Shown: piece by piece, positions 1 to 7,882 of the stretch
Layout of the letters: the number at the start of each line of letters is the position of its first letter
Numbering within the stretch: the first letter of the stretch is position 1
Origin: Candidatus Poribacteria bacterium
Lineage (GTDB): Bacteria > Poribacteria > WGA-4E > WGA-3G
DNA length: 36,411 nucleotides
Reading direction: 5' to 3'
Assembly (NCBI GenBank): GCA_022821495.1
Contig: JAJEDN010000038.1
Span: forward strand, 1 to 36,411
Position numbers and translations under genes: made by a program
The notes under the pieces: generated by a model
What the model was told of the DNA's origin: nothing
The model's input: only the letters and a program-made list of their open reading frames with translations
The model's database searches: none

Positions 1-140
1 AAAAGCAGGCGTTTCTAACACAATAGAGACCCAAAAACAGGTTTAGAAGGCAATCCTAACATCTGTTCGGGAGCTCTAACGGGAGAACACTGCCAACTTT
101 TCATAACTTGTAATTTGATCAAACTGTCCAAACTATAGTA
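1..140 (-). mobile_element. End of an insertion sequence (element continues off the left edge)
   Basis: Positions 125-141 match, in inverted orientation, a 17-bp sequence near the right edge (36271-36287): ATACTATAGTTTGGACA. Read on the minus strand, the FGE-like gene runs straight into this sequence and stops at a TAG inside it. Beyond the shared 17 bp the two edges differ, as expected for the left and right ends of an IS with short terminal inverted repeats. The TA next to CTATAG could be a target duplication as in IS630/Tc1-type elements, but family assignment is inference. No transposase ORF is visible in the 124 bp available. Confidence 0.5.
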
Positions 141-855
141 TGCTATAAAATTCGCCGTTGTATTCGTCGAAACACCATTCCCATGCATTTCCTGCTATGT
201 CGTATAAGTTATACCCGTTAGGTCGGAAACTGCCGACGGGTGCTGTCCACTTCCATTGATCGGTTTCACCGGTCCCGCCGAAATTCGCGTCTGTATGTGT
301 AATTATATCACCATTCGGGTATAATTTTCCAGTCAGATTTCCGCGTGCGGCGTATTCCCATTCTGCTTCAGTGGGTAACCGCTTATTTGCCCATGCGGCA
401 TAGGCAGCAGCATCGCGCCAGTTCACGCGGACGACAGGTGCGTCCGGGGCATTGAATCGCGGGTTATGCGATAGTGGCGGCTGCGGGTAACCTGTACTTT
501 CGACAAATTTTTGGTAGCGCGCGTTCGTTACTTCATACTTATCCATGTAAAATGCGTTGAGGGTAACGGCATGCACGGGTTGTTCGTCGCTATCCCCAGT
601 CGTGGAACCCATCTGAAACGTGCCTGCTGGGATCAGAACCATTGTGGCACCATCAATCTCAGAAATGATTTCACTGTCGTGTTCGGTGGCGGGTGAATCT
701 TCATCGCTCGGCACACAAGCGGATAGACTAACACAGACAAGACAAATGAGAATTTTTAAAATTACCTTGCGGAGAAGCGACGCGGTCTGGGCATTGAGCC
801 GTTTCTGCCTAAACAATCGTGTTCTTCGTGAAATTCGCGTAATCCTTGATCCCAT
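133..855 (-). pseudogene. FGE/sulfatase-modifying-factor-like lipoprotein, 3' truncated by an IS
   Basis: The N-terminus has a long basic stretch, a hydrophobic segment and an LSAC lipobox, so an exported lipoprotein is likely. The following domain is FGE-sulfatase (SUMF1) type: MVLIPAGTFQMGS, then YEVTN, KRLPTEAEWEYAARG and GNAWEWC. Family members normally continue about 60-80 residues with RGGSW and the active-site cysteine region. Here the frame stops after EFYSIL, where the IS end begins, so the catalytic or core-closing part is missing. The ATG at 855 lies 8 bp past the selA stop; a GTG at 906 would overlap selA. No good ribosome site is seen for either. It is the last gene of the antitoxin-selA transcription unit. 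An intact copy would have been FGE-like, though not necessarily a true sulfatase activator. Confidence 0.75.
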
Positions 856-863
856 TTCGTGTC

Positions 864-2276
864 TTATAAATCTTTTACGATTTGTGTAGCGGCTTCGACG
901 ATCCACGTCTGTTCTCTTTCATAGACTGTGCGGAGGTCCAACCAGAGCTGTTGATCCTTGATTCTGCCAATGATAGGAATTGGGGTCTTTCGGAACAGTG
1001 CGGCGAGCGTTTCAGCGGAGAGCTCGGAAGGTTCAAGCACAAGTGCGACGCTCGGTAACGTCTCAACCGGCAGCGCGCCACTCCCGATTTGCCCGTAGGT
1101 TTCCGAAATCTGAATGCTAACATTTTCGCCGAAGAGGTCTTCTAATTGTGCTTTGAGTTTTTCGGCGACGGTTTGGAGTGTCTCTATTGAGCGGGTGTAA
1201 CGATTGAGCATCGGAAGTTGTTCAGCGATTGTGGTGCTTTCAATGAGATAGCGTTGCAGTGTTGCTGACAGACCGGCAATGATGAGTTTATCGACTCGAA
1301 GTGCGCGCATCATCGGATTTTTACGCATCTTTTCGATCCATGCCGCTTTACCGACGATGATCCCTGCCTGCGGTCCGCCGAGCAGTTTATCGCCACTGAA
1401 GGTGACAATATCGACACCGCTGGCGATGCGTTCTCCGACAAGCGGTTCGTGTGGCAGCCCATATTGTGTCATATCAATGAGTGCGCCGCTGCCGAGGTCT
1501 TCCATTGTCGGGATACCGCGCTGTGCACCGAGTTCCGTCAATTCTTCCATCGTTGGTGTTGAAGTGAATCCAAGGATTTTGTAGTTGCTCGGATGCACCT
1601 TGAGGAGTAATCCTGTATTTTCATTAATAGCCTCGGCATAATCTCGGAGATGCGTGCGATTGGTGGTGCCCACCTCACGGAGTATTGCACCACTTGCTGT
1701 CATTACGTCGGGGATACGGAATGCGCCACCGATTTCGATGAGTTCGCCGCGTGAGACGATGACCTCTTTGCCGCGTGCCATCGTCTGCAGTGCGAGTAGG
1801 ACAGCGGCGGCGTTGTTATTGACGACCGTGGATGCCTCGCAGCCTGTTAGTTGTTGCAGGAGCGGTTCGGTGATCCTATCGCGATGCCCTCGTTTACCTG
1901 TTTCGATGTCGTATTCGAGGTTGACGTAGTTTTGCGCGGCTTGCTGGATGGCTTCACAAGCAGCATCGCTGAGCAGAGATCTACCTAAGTTGGTATGTGT
2001 AACTGTGCCTGTCGCGTTGACGACGGGACGCATACGTGGTGCTGTTTTGGCTGCAATTTTTTGGCGTGTCCATTCTGCGTATTCTGCGTGTTTTGGCAGT
2101 TGTGTATAGTTTCCGCTGAGGATCTCGTTTCGGATGTCAGCAACGACGGTGCGCAGTGCTTCTGTAATGATCGGGCGTGCGTAGGTGGCTTGCAAGTCGA
2201 GCATCTCCTGTGTGTTCAGAAGTTTCTCAATGGCCGGTAATTGCTGGAGGAGTGTTTTATCTATATTTGCGCTCAA
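864..2276 (-). CDS. selA: L-seryl-tRNA(Sec) selenium transferase (selenocysteine synthase)
   Basis: SelA is a cytoplasmic PLP enzyme that converts Ser-tRNA(Sec) to Sec-tRNA(Sec) using selenophosphate. The 470-aa length is normal for bacterial SelA. Family signatures are visible: NATGTVTHTNLGRS near residues 87-100, a nucleotide/PLP region TVVNNNAAAVLLAL (150-163), and the PLP-lysine motif FSGDKLLGGPQAG with Lys297. The start is a TTG, supported by a GGAG sequence 7 nt upstream and by the lack of any in-frame ATG or GTG between it and the antitoxin stop. It sits 28 bp behind the antitoxin gene and 8 bp ahead of the truncated FGE gene. The partner genes selB, selC and selD are not in the window, and no clear selenoprotein was found here. 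Confidence 0.95.
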   Translation of the reverse strand: MSANIDKTLLQQLPAIEKLLNTQEMLDLQATYARPIITEALRTVVADIRNEILSGNYTQLPKHAEYAEWTRQKIAAKTAPRMRPVVNATGTVTHTNLGRSLLSDAACEAIQQAAQNYVNLEYDIETGKRGHRDRITEPLLQQLTGCEASTVVNNNAAAVLLALQTMARGKEVIVSRGELIEIGGAFRIPDVMTASGAILREVGTTNRTHLRDYAEAINENTGLLLKVHPSNYKILGFTSTPTMEELTELGAQRGIPTMEDLGSGALIDMTQYGLPHEPLVGERIASGVDIVTFSGDKLLGGPQAGIIVGKAAWIEKMRKNPMMRALRVDKLIIAGLSATLQRYLIESTTIAEQLPMLNRYTRSIETLQTVAEKLKAQLEDLFGENVSIQISETYGQIGSGALPVETLPSVALVLEPSELSAETLAALFRKTPIPIIGRIKDQQLWLDLRTVYEREQTWIVEAATQIVKDL

Positions 2277-2304
2277 CCTTTGTCTCCATAAAGCGTCGGT
2301 GAAT

Positions 2305-2511
2305 TCAAAGTTTGCCTTCTTTTTTCAATTCGGCTTGAATCTCACGGTAGTCTCGAAAGTGGGTCTTACCTTTCGCTGCGGTGTCCATGTCTAAAATATC
2401 CTCTAAATCTTCAAGGTGCTGCATGAGAAGGCGATATTCCTGCATTGACAGGACGGCAGCAGTTTTTTTACCTTTATGGTTGACAAGATATTGCGGGTTG
2501 ATATTAAGCAT
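2305..2511 (-). CDS. Phd/YefM-type antitoxin, apparently without toxin
   Basis: The 68-aa product starts MLNINPQYLVNHKGKKTAAV, followed by LSMQEYRLL and an acidic/helical C-terminus. This is the layout of Phd/YefM-like antitoxins: an N-terminal DNA-binding fold and a C-terminal toxin-wrapping helix. The ATG at 2511 is chosen over an upstream start because GGAGG lies 7 nt before it. Such antitoxins usually repress their own promoter and neutralise a RelE/Doc-type toxin. The next gene downstream is selA and no toxin-sized ORF is adjacent, so it is an orphan in this window. It is the promoter-proximal gene of the selA transcription unit. Confidence 0.75.
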   Translation of the reverse strand: MLNINPQYLVNHKGKKTAAVLSMQEYRLLMQHLEDLEDILDMDTAAKGKTHFRDYREIQAELKKEGKL

Positions 2512-2558
2512 AAATGTCCTCCACTCCAAGTTTTTTAGGCTTTTGAATTTCGGAGATT

Positions 2559-2587
2559 AGTATAGCATATTGTAGGCGCGTTGTCAA
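2559..2587 (-). promoter_or_regulatory. Sigma70-type promoter for the antitoxin-selA unit
   Basis: On the minus strand a perfect TTGACA (2587-2582) and TATACT (2564-2559) are separated by 17 bp, about 50 bp upstream of the antitoxin ATG. Confidence 0.8.
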
Positions 2588-2636
2588 ACGGATTTGGAGA
2601 GAAGGTGTTTTCAAATGGCAACAAGGAAAAATAAAT

Positions 2637-2665
2637 TTGACCTCCATTGTTTTTTGTGGTATCAT
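2637..2665 (+). promoter_or_regulatory. Sigma70-type promoter reading rightwards
   Basis: TTGACC (2637-2642) and TATCAT (2660-2665) are separated by 17 bp. It is divergent from the antitoxin promoter and precedes the 21-codon ORF at 2828 and the large gene at 3144. Confidence 0.65.
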
Positions 2666-2827
2666 TAAATTGGTGAAGTAAAATCTAACCTCGTCGCTTA
2701 CGATGCATTCTGCATCTCTTCCGGTCTTGGTGGTCTTTCATCAGGGATCCTAAGGGTTAGTAATCTGAGTTTATCGGATTTTCATAGGATATAGTTTTGT
2801 CCTCCTTGAAAGAGAAAGGAGCATGTC

Positions 2828-2893
2828 ATGAGCAAAACCGAAAAAGGACTCGTTTTTCGATTAGATGATTCTTCTTTGCAATTCAAGAGCTAA
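2828..2893 (+). CDS. Possible 21-aa leader ORF
   Basis: The ORF encodes MSKTEKGLVFRLDDSSLQFKS and has a strong ribosome site (AAAGGAG, 7 nt before ATG). The sequence around this start (agaaaggagcatgtcATG) is nearly identical to that at the next gene's start (agaaaggagcatatcATG, 3129-3146). It lies about 160 bp downstream of a good promoter. No family is recognised. It may be a leader peptide, or the start of an ancestral gene copy left by a local duplication. Its TAA overlaps a 7-bp direct repeat that flanks a candidate MITE. Confidence 0.4.
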   Translation: MSKTEKGLVFRLDDSSLQFKS

Positions 2894-2897
2894 ACAC

Positions 2898-3075
2898 GGG
2901 TGTGTAAATATTTTGTCAATTGTTGTCTGAATACCCTTCTTATTTGGGTAATTACGCAGCAAATCACGAATTTTCGCGGATTACGCGGATGCGGAATACT
3001 TTGCATAGGCTAACAGTTTTCTATGCTACAGGGCCGCCCTTTTAATAATCGCTCGTCAAAACTTTACACACAGGA
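2898..3075 (+). mobile_element. Candidate MITE (about 178 bp) with IS256-like ends
   Basis: The segment begins GGGTGTGTAAATATTTTG and ends CAAAACTTTACACACAGGA, an imperfect inverted repeat sharing GTGTGTAAA plus TTTTG. It is flanked by direct repeats TAAACAC at 2891-2897 and 3076-3082. It encodes no credible ORF. GTGTAAA-type termini and 7-9 bp duplications are typical of IS256-family elements, so this may be a non-autonomous derivative. The ends are not perfectly symmetrical, so the boundaries are uncertain. Confidence 0.45.
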
Positions 3076-3143
3076 TAAACACTTGTTAGATGTTATCTTC
3101 AGAATACATGCTTTTCCAAAACAGATATAGAAAGGAGCATATC

Positions 3144-4928
3144 ATGTACAATGCTGAGAATGGACCTGCTTGTCCATCAGACGATTTTTCTTCTGAAGTG
3201 GTAGTTATTATTAAACGGCACCTTGAGAACGCAGGTTTTTCCGAGACAGATATAGAGTGGCTTATTGACCTCCTTAAACGGCGGGATTGCTTTGGGGATG
3301 ATAGTGAAACCTCATTTAATTCGACGCTCTCCGATTATTTTTCTTACAGGGATCTTCAGTGGATCGTAGAAGAATTAGGGGAACCTATTCAAACCGAGGA
3401 AGACCGGCAGACACGCTTAGCACTCCTTTTCGGTTTCTTGATTGATTTATCTGTTTACAAGGAGGGCAGCTTCCTACTCACCGAGTTCTATGACCGGCTA
3501 CCATCTTCAGATTGTCTCGGATGGATTGGCGAATTTCGGAAGCATGCTGGTTTTTCTGCCGAACATCTGGATTTTTACAAATTAGACCGGGTCCGGAATC
3601 GACCACACCTCATGTTGGGACTGTTGATTCCGTTTCTTTTTCCAGAAGGCGTGCCTTTAAACCAGGTAGTGGATTTGGATCTGCTAAGCCCGATTCCATC
3701 GCTATTGAGGTCTAATAGGAATTATGATAATCCAAAACACCTTGAATTTTGGTTAACTTGGCGTTTAAGTGGAAGGGGAGTCCCACCTAACGCGTCACCA
3801 CGTCCCCGGATAGCAAGGTTAGACACGTTACTGTCAACTTTCTCCGATTTTTCAGACGATATACTCGGTGATAAAATAATTGGTCTTCTGTATGCGATCA
3901 CTGAGGGAATGTTTTATGACTCTTATTTATTGCGGGAGCAGGGTTTAGATCCGTTGGATACCGCTTGGCAACTTGTCGCACATGAGTTGATTCCTTTCTT
4001 CAAACTTCTCGATGAGAAGGCACCTGAGAAAAGTCACGAACGTTCATATCTCCTCAAAGCATGGTGGCATCTCTCCAGGGTAATCTATGATTCGAGGATG
4101 GATAGTCTGAAAGACGAACTCTCTCAAGAACTCCGAGATCGGCTCGTTGACAGTGCGACTCGGCATATCGGCATCTTGCGTTCCGTATTAAGGGACAGTC
4201 CCGAAGATTTTGATCAAGAAGACTCACGTGGGATTCCAGTTTCTGATTTTTATTTCGAGGCTTTTGAGGTTTTGTTAGCCTTTGCCAAGCCTTGGAAACG
4301 GCTGAAATCGTTGTTACTTGTATTTAGTGCGATGAAGTGCCCCGCTGCCACCTCTGATCTCCGCGCTTGGCCGGAATTTGAAAAAGAACCACCACCTGAC
4401 CCCTATGCTTACGTAGCCAGGTGGATTGCTATTGGAATGTATCCGGAGCATCTTCAGGAGGAACTCGAGCACGACCCGCACCTGCAAGGTTTACGTGAAG
4501 AATTTGCCAAGTTTTGTCTCGGACGACTCAGGACAAAAGAAAAGAACAAAAGCGCAGCATATACTGACGAAGATTTTGTGGAACCGCGTCCTACGTGGCG
4601 GTGGTGTTATGTGCAAGCGTTGGCTGCGTTGCGGGTGAATCCCGGTGGACGCGGGCACCGAACACTCTTTTGGCTCTTAAACAACGATCCCGATGAGACT
4701 GTCCGGGAACTTGCTAAGAAGGCACATAAACGGGTTCGGCATCTGGATCGAGATAAACCCAATTTAGACGAAGGCGCGTCGCCGCGTCGTCCATTGTTTG
4801 AAGCGTTTTGGTGGCTGCGACAGGCACATCTCATAACACTCGGCGTAGAAATTGATCAAGCGGGAGCAATGCGAACGCGCCGAAGAGAGTTACACCGGAC
4901 GCGGGAGAAAGATGATCGTTACAAGTAA
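3144..4928 (+). CDS. Large soluble protein of unknown function
   Basis: The 594-aa product has no signal peptide or membrane segment and is mostly predicted helix, rich in Glu, Leu, Arg and Trp. The start at 3144 is chosen because AAAGGAG sits 6 nt upstream; an in-frame start at 3090 has no ribosome site. Near the C-terminus a stretch around residues 490-545 (ALAALRVNPGG, then LLNNDPDETVRELAKKAHK) resembles one or two HEAT-type helical repeats, suggesting a protein-binding scaffold. The extreme C-terminus is strongly basic (RTRRRELHRTREK). I do not recognise the family and assign no function. It is preceded by the 21-codon ORF and candidate MITE, and followed 130 bp later by the Gly-rich peptide gene. 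Confidence 0.75.
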   Translation: MYNAENGPACPSDDFSSEVVVIIKRHLENAGFSETDIEWLIDLLKRRDCFGDDSETSFNSTLSDYFSYRDLQWIVEELGEPIQTEEDRQTRLALLFGFLIDLSVYKEGSFLLTEFYDRLPSSDCLGWIGEFRKHAGFSAEHLDFYKLDRVRNRPHLMLGLLIPFLFPEGVPLNQVVDLDLLSPIPSLLRSNRNYDNPKHLEFWLTWRLSGRGVPPNASPRPRIARLDTLLSTFSDFSDDILGDKIIGLLYAITEGMFYDSYLLREQGLDPLDTAWQLVAHELIPFFKLLDEKAPEKSHERSYLLKAWWHLSRVIYDSRMDSLKDELSQELRDRLVDSATRHIGILRSVLRDSPEDFDQEDSRGIPVSDFYFEAFEVLLAFAKPWKRLKSLLLVFSAMKCPAATSDLRAWPEFEKEPPPDPYAYVARWIAIGMYPEHLQEELEHDPHLQGLREEFAKFCLGRLRTKEKNKSAAYTDEDFVEPRPTWRWCYVQALAALRVNPGGRGHRTLFWLLNNDPDETVRELAKKAHKRVRHLDRDKPNLDEGASPRRPLFEAFWWLRQAHLITLGVEIDQAGAMRTRRRELHRTREKDDRYK

Positions 4929-5058
4929 AAAAGATAGTTTATTTCTGAAAAAATGTTAAAAAATGGCAATCACGTGAAATTTTTTACTATCCTTTTTATC
5001 TGAGCAGACTCTATATATGCAGGAATGGGTAGCGACATACAAAAGGAGGTAAAAAAAG

Positions 5059-5223
5059 ATGGTGAAATCAAGTGGCAATCGCTCAGGCGGCAACCGTGGT
5101 GGTAAAGGCGGTAACCGAGCAGGCGGTAAGGACAAGGTACCTGGAGGCTGGCCAAGTAAAAACCCCGGAAAACCTTCTGGTGGTGGCAGAAATAATGCTC
5201 CGTCCAAAGGGAAGGGTAAATAA
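5059..5223 (+). CDS. 54-aa Gly/Lys/Arg/Asn-rich small protein, possible peptide precursor
   Basis: An AGGAGG sequence lies 9 nt before the ATG, so translation is likely. Of 54 residues 17 are Gly, 13 Lys or Arg, 6 Asn and 6 Ser; there is one Trp and no Cys. The N-terminal half carries three near-repeats of GNRxG (residues 6-10, 11-15 and 18-22). The second half has GGWPSKNPGKPSGGGRNN and a Lys/Gly tail. No signal peptide is visible. The next gene, 302 bp downstream on the same strand, is a B12-type radical SAM enzyme, which raises the possibility that this is a ribosomally made, modified peptide precursor. It could equally be a nucleic-acid-binding basic peptide. No known family is recognised. 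Confidence 0.65.
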   Translation: MVKSSGNRSGGNRGGKGGNRAGGKDKVPGGWPSKNPGKPSGGGRNNAPSKGKGK

Positions 5224-5525
5224 TGGCTGATAGTGGTTGATTCGTAATATTTGTTTATAATATAAACTTCATCATTGACTTTTACGTTTTATGCATTGGA
5301 AATCACACTTTTTGGCTTAATAGTCATGTTTTTATTTTTTTAATTGTTATTTGGTAGAGATTGATTGGGATGTTATGCTCTGTCAATTCTACCCAACATT
5401 TTTTGCTATAGTATAGAATGCGAGCACTTTGCAGGCTTAGTGCCTCACTTGGATTCCATTTGGAATCGTGCATTAACGCGTCCGACACGGCATATCATTT
5501 TACTAATGTCAGCGAGGATTAAAAA
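5224..5525. other. Intergenic region between the small peptide and radical SAM genes
   Basis: This 302-bp AT-rich stretch has no convincing terminator hairpin. A TATAGTATAGAAT sequence around 5408 could be a -10 region for the radical SAM gene, but no matching -35 is clear. Co-transcription of the two genes is therefore undecided. Confidence 0.4.
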
Positions 5526-6929
5526 ATGTATTCAAAATTGCATGTTTTTGGTGACGCTGAGGAAATTTCTTCAGCGAATCATTATGATTTATTGTTTATT
5601 TCTTTGGATTGGTCCCGTCCGAAAGACCTGAGAACGCCACTTTCTACCGCTTCCATAGAAGCTTACTTTAGCAAAAATCAAGCAGGAAATGTAAATGCAG
5701 AATTCAAAAGTTTCAATTTGAATTCTCCAGATTTTGATGTTTGTGATGTCCGGCAATCCATAAAGGAACGCCGGCCGAATTTTCTTGCACTTGGAGCCTA
5801 CATCTGGAATGAACAATACGTACCAGATGTAGTGCGGTGGACGAAGGAACACTACCCAAACACAGTAATTATTTTCGGAGGTCCCCAAGTCACTTACGGG
5901 AATCATCATCTGGCGGCAGAGTATCCTGGCGTAGATTATTTTATTAGAGGAGAGGGAGAGGTTCCTTTCACCAAATTGATGAACGTTCTTTCAAGTGATA
6001 ATGTTCCTAGTCAAGAATTGTTAAACCGTTACGCGATTTTTACACCAGAAACTCTCAAACCTGGAGAATGTAACGGAATTTTCACTGGTGAGCTAGACAA
6101 ATTACCTTCACCTTACTTGAGTCAAATTTTACCTGTTCAGCAAAATCAGCCATTTGTTCGTTGGGAGACATTGCGTAGGTGTCCATATAAATGTTCGTTC
6201 TGCCAGTTCCGTTTGGAAGGACACAAGGTAAGTGAAATCAATCATGAAAGGCTCTGGCAAGAACTTGAATATTTCAAAGAAGCGGAAGTTCAAGAGATTA
6301 ACGTCCTTGATCCGATATTCAATCTCAACCCTAAGCATTACTTAGAGGTTTGTAAGAAAATAGAAGCATTAGGGATGCAAAGTCGATTTTATTTTCAGTG
6401 CCGCTTGGAACTACTTTGCCGCCCGGCTGGAGAAGAATTTCTGAAATTTTGTCAGGATCACGATGTGTGGCTTGAGTTTGGGGTACAAACTTTCCGAGAA
6501 GAAGAGTCTGATGCCGTTGAACGGAGAAATAAATACCCCAAAATCTATAAGGCGATCGAAACCCTCCATAGATTCAACGTCCCTTTCGATCTCCATCTTA
6601 TTTTCGGATTACCATTTCAGTCGTTGGGAGATTTTTTCTGGAGTTATGATAAAGCTAAAGAAGCATGCCCAAGTGGTCTTTATATCTTCCCTCTCAATAT
6701 TCTCAAAGGTACCAACCTTTACCAGAAAAGTATGGAATGGGAGTATGAATATAACACTGAGAATAATAACGTTTTCCTCAGAAGTAAATGGATGTTGAAA
6801 CATGAAGTTGAATGTCTAAAAAAAGCTGCTGAGGATATAAATTCTCATTCAAAACAGGTTCGAGATAGTGATGGTTTGCTTCAACTTCCCGATTTGCGTG
6901 AAAAGTTAGATTATCTGATGCGGGACTGA
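5526..6929 (+). CDS. Radical SAM protein with N-terminal B12-binding-like domain
   Basis: The 467-aa product has the two-domain layout of class B-type radical SAM enzymes. Residues about 60-155 form a Rossmann-like cobalamin-binding region (FLALGAYIW, VIIFGGPQVTYG, then the typical FIRGEGEVPF), although the classical DxHxxG cobalamin motif is absent. The radical SAM core follows with the 4Fe-4S motif C219-x3-C223-x2-C226 (RRCPYKCSFCQF). Later motifs such as LEFGVQTF and FDLHLIFGLPFQ fit the SAM-binding barrel. Such enzymes perform methylations, ring closures or other radical modifications on lipids, tetrapyrroles or peptides; the substrate cannot be read from sequence. The start has GAGGA 6-8 nt upstream. 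The gene ends 50 bp before a strong terminator and follows the repetitive small peptide gene. Confidence 0.85.
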   Translation: MYSKLHVFGDAEEISSANHYDLLFISLDWSRPKDLRTPLSTASIEAYFSKNQAGNVNAEFKSFNLNSPDFDVCDVRQSIKERRPNFLALGAYIWNEQYVPDVVRWTKEHYPNTVIIFGGPQVTYGNHHLAAEYPGVDYFIRGEGEVPFTKLMNVLSSDNVPSQELLNRYAIFTPETLKPGECNGIFTGELDKLPSPYLSQILPVQQNQPFVRWETLRRCPYKCSFCQFRLEGHKVSEINHERLWQELEYFKEAEVQEINVLDPIFNLNPKHYLEVCKKIEALGMQSRFYFQCRLELLCRPAGEEFLKFCQDHDVWLEFGVQTFREEESDAVERRNKYPKIYKAIETLHRFNVPFDLHLIFGLPFQSLGDFFWSYDKAKEACPSGLYIFPLNILKGTNLYQKSMEWEYEYNTENNNVFLRSKWMLKHEVECLKKAAEDINSHSKQVRDSDGLLQLPDLREKLDYLMRD

Positions 6930-6979
6930 TGGTTTGCTCTATCTACGTCAGCCTGTTTAATTATGGCAACCTAACAAGT

Positions 6980-7011
6980 GCCCCGCCAAAACTGTCGGGG
7001 CATTTTGTTTC
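6980..7011 (+). terminator. Rho-independent terminator after the radical SAM gene
   Basis: A TGCCCCG / CGGGGCA stem (6980-6986 and 6997-7003) with a 10-nt loop is followed by TTTTGTTT. Confidence 0.85.
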
Positions 7012-7170
7012 AGACATAGCACTCCGCTGGCGTGCTGTATTTTCCCAGAATTCCATATCCCGATTGCTATTTACCATAAGATCGGTTTTCTAACCCTCTG
7101 CTTTCATCTTAGACAACCTCTAAGGGTCAATTTTTGATGTTCCACATTAATTTGAAACATTTAAAATTTC

Positions 7171-7199
7171 TTGACTTCGTATGCAAAATAGGATATACT
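7171..7199 (+). promoter_or_regulatory. Sigma70-type promoter for hicBA
   Basis: TTGACT (7171-7176) and TATACT (7194-7199) are 17 bp apart, about 65 bp before the hicB start. The rest of the 334-bp gap before hicB holds the upstream terminator and nothing else I recognise. Confidence 0.8.
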
Positions 7200-7263
7200 A
7201 TACTTTCCGTGTATGCTTTATCAACACTTGGGGCAGTTTTAACGTTGTAGAGGTGAGGATTCT

Positions 7264-7548
7264 ATGAAAAATCTTGTGATAACCGAAGAAATTTGGAAAG
7301 AGGGCACTATGTACACCGCTTACTGTCCAGAATTAGATGTTGTGAGTTGCGGAAAAAGTGTTGAAGAAGCACGAAAAAATCTCCTTGAGGTTATCGAAAT
7401 TCAATTAGAGGAAACTGCGCGGCTCGGAACGCTTAAGACGTTTTTAGAAGATGCAGGTTACGATTTAAATACTTCACAATCGGTCCTGCAGCCTAATAAA
7501 CAGGTTGTTGCTTTTAACCAACGTACCGTCCCGCTTCGAATCCCTTAG
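7264..7548 (+). CDS. hicB: HicB-family antitoxin
   Basis: The 94-aa product has the partial RNase H-like HicB fold: a beta strand, then MYTAYCPELDVVSCGKSVEE, then ARKNLLEVIEIQLEE, the standard HicB core. A GAGGTGAGG ribosome site precedes the ATG. HicB binds and blocks the mRNA-degrading HicA toxin and often represses the operon. The short C-terminal tail lacks a recognisable helix-turn-helix or ribbon-helix-helix, so the autoregulation mode is unclear. Its TAG overlaps the GTG start of hicA by one base, indicating translational coupling. The antitoxin-first order is the reverse of the classical E. coli hicAB order but common in other bacteria. Confidence 0.85.
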   Translation: MKNLVITEEIWKEGTMYTAYCPELDVVSCGKSVEEARKNLLEVIEIQLEETARLGTLKTFLEDAGYDLNTSQSVLQPNKQVVAFNQRTVPLRIP

Positions 7549-7778
7549 TGCCAAAACTTTTACCAACAGACTGGCGAACCCAAGTTAAGATATTTGAAAA
7601 ATTCGGGCGTCGTTATATTCGACAAAAGGGGTCGCATCTCATCTATCACCATCCTAATGCCATCCGTGCTGTGGTTATTCCTCGCTATGATGAAGTTCCA
7701 GTTACCATCATCACCAATAACATGCGGACCGTCAACATGAATAGAGAAGAATACTTTCGACTACTCTCAGACATTTAA
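7548..7778 (+). CDS. hicA: HicA-family toxin (mRNA interferase)
   Basis: The 76-aa product has the small double-stranded-RNA-binding-like HicA fold. The diagnostic stretch is FGRRYIRQKGSHLIYHHP, with the catalytic His in GSH, followed by VVIPRYDEVP and the C-terminal helix REEYFRLL. HicA cleaves mRNA when released from HicB. It starts with GTG sharing one base with the hicB stop. The catalytic region and length look intact, so the pair is likely functional. It converges with the cytochrome gene about 105 bp downstream; no clear terminator lies between them. Confidence 0.88.
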   Translation: MPKLLPTDWRTQVKIFEKFGRRYIRQKGSHLIYHHPNAIRAVVIPRYDEVPVTIITNNMRTVNMNREEYFRLLSDI

Positions 7779-7882
7779 CCTCCCGATACAATACTCCGTT
7801 TTCCAAGTCTATGGATTTACACCTATCTCAAAGAAACCGTGTATTGGATTTACGAATTTCCCTTCAACCTACGCGCTGGTTC

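Noticed and set aside
864..2276. Selenoprotein gene next to selA
   Set aside because: No neighbouring gene has an in-frame TGA flanked by conserved protein sequence.
6463..6803. Overlapping ORFs inside the radical SAM gene
   Set aside because: They are alternative frames of a well-supported coding sequence with no ribosome sites of their own.
7018..7040. Second terminator after the radical SAM gene (AGCAC-GTGCT)
   Set aside because: The stem is only 5 bp and the T-tract poor; the upstream hairpin already accounts for termination.
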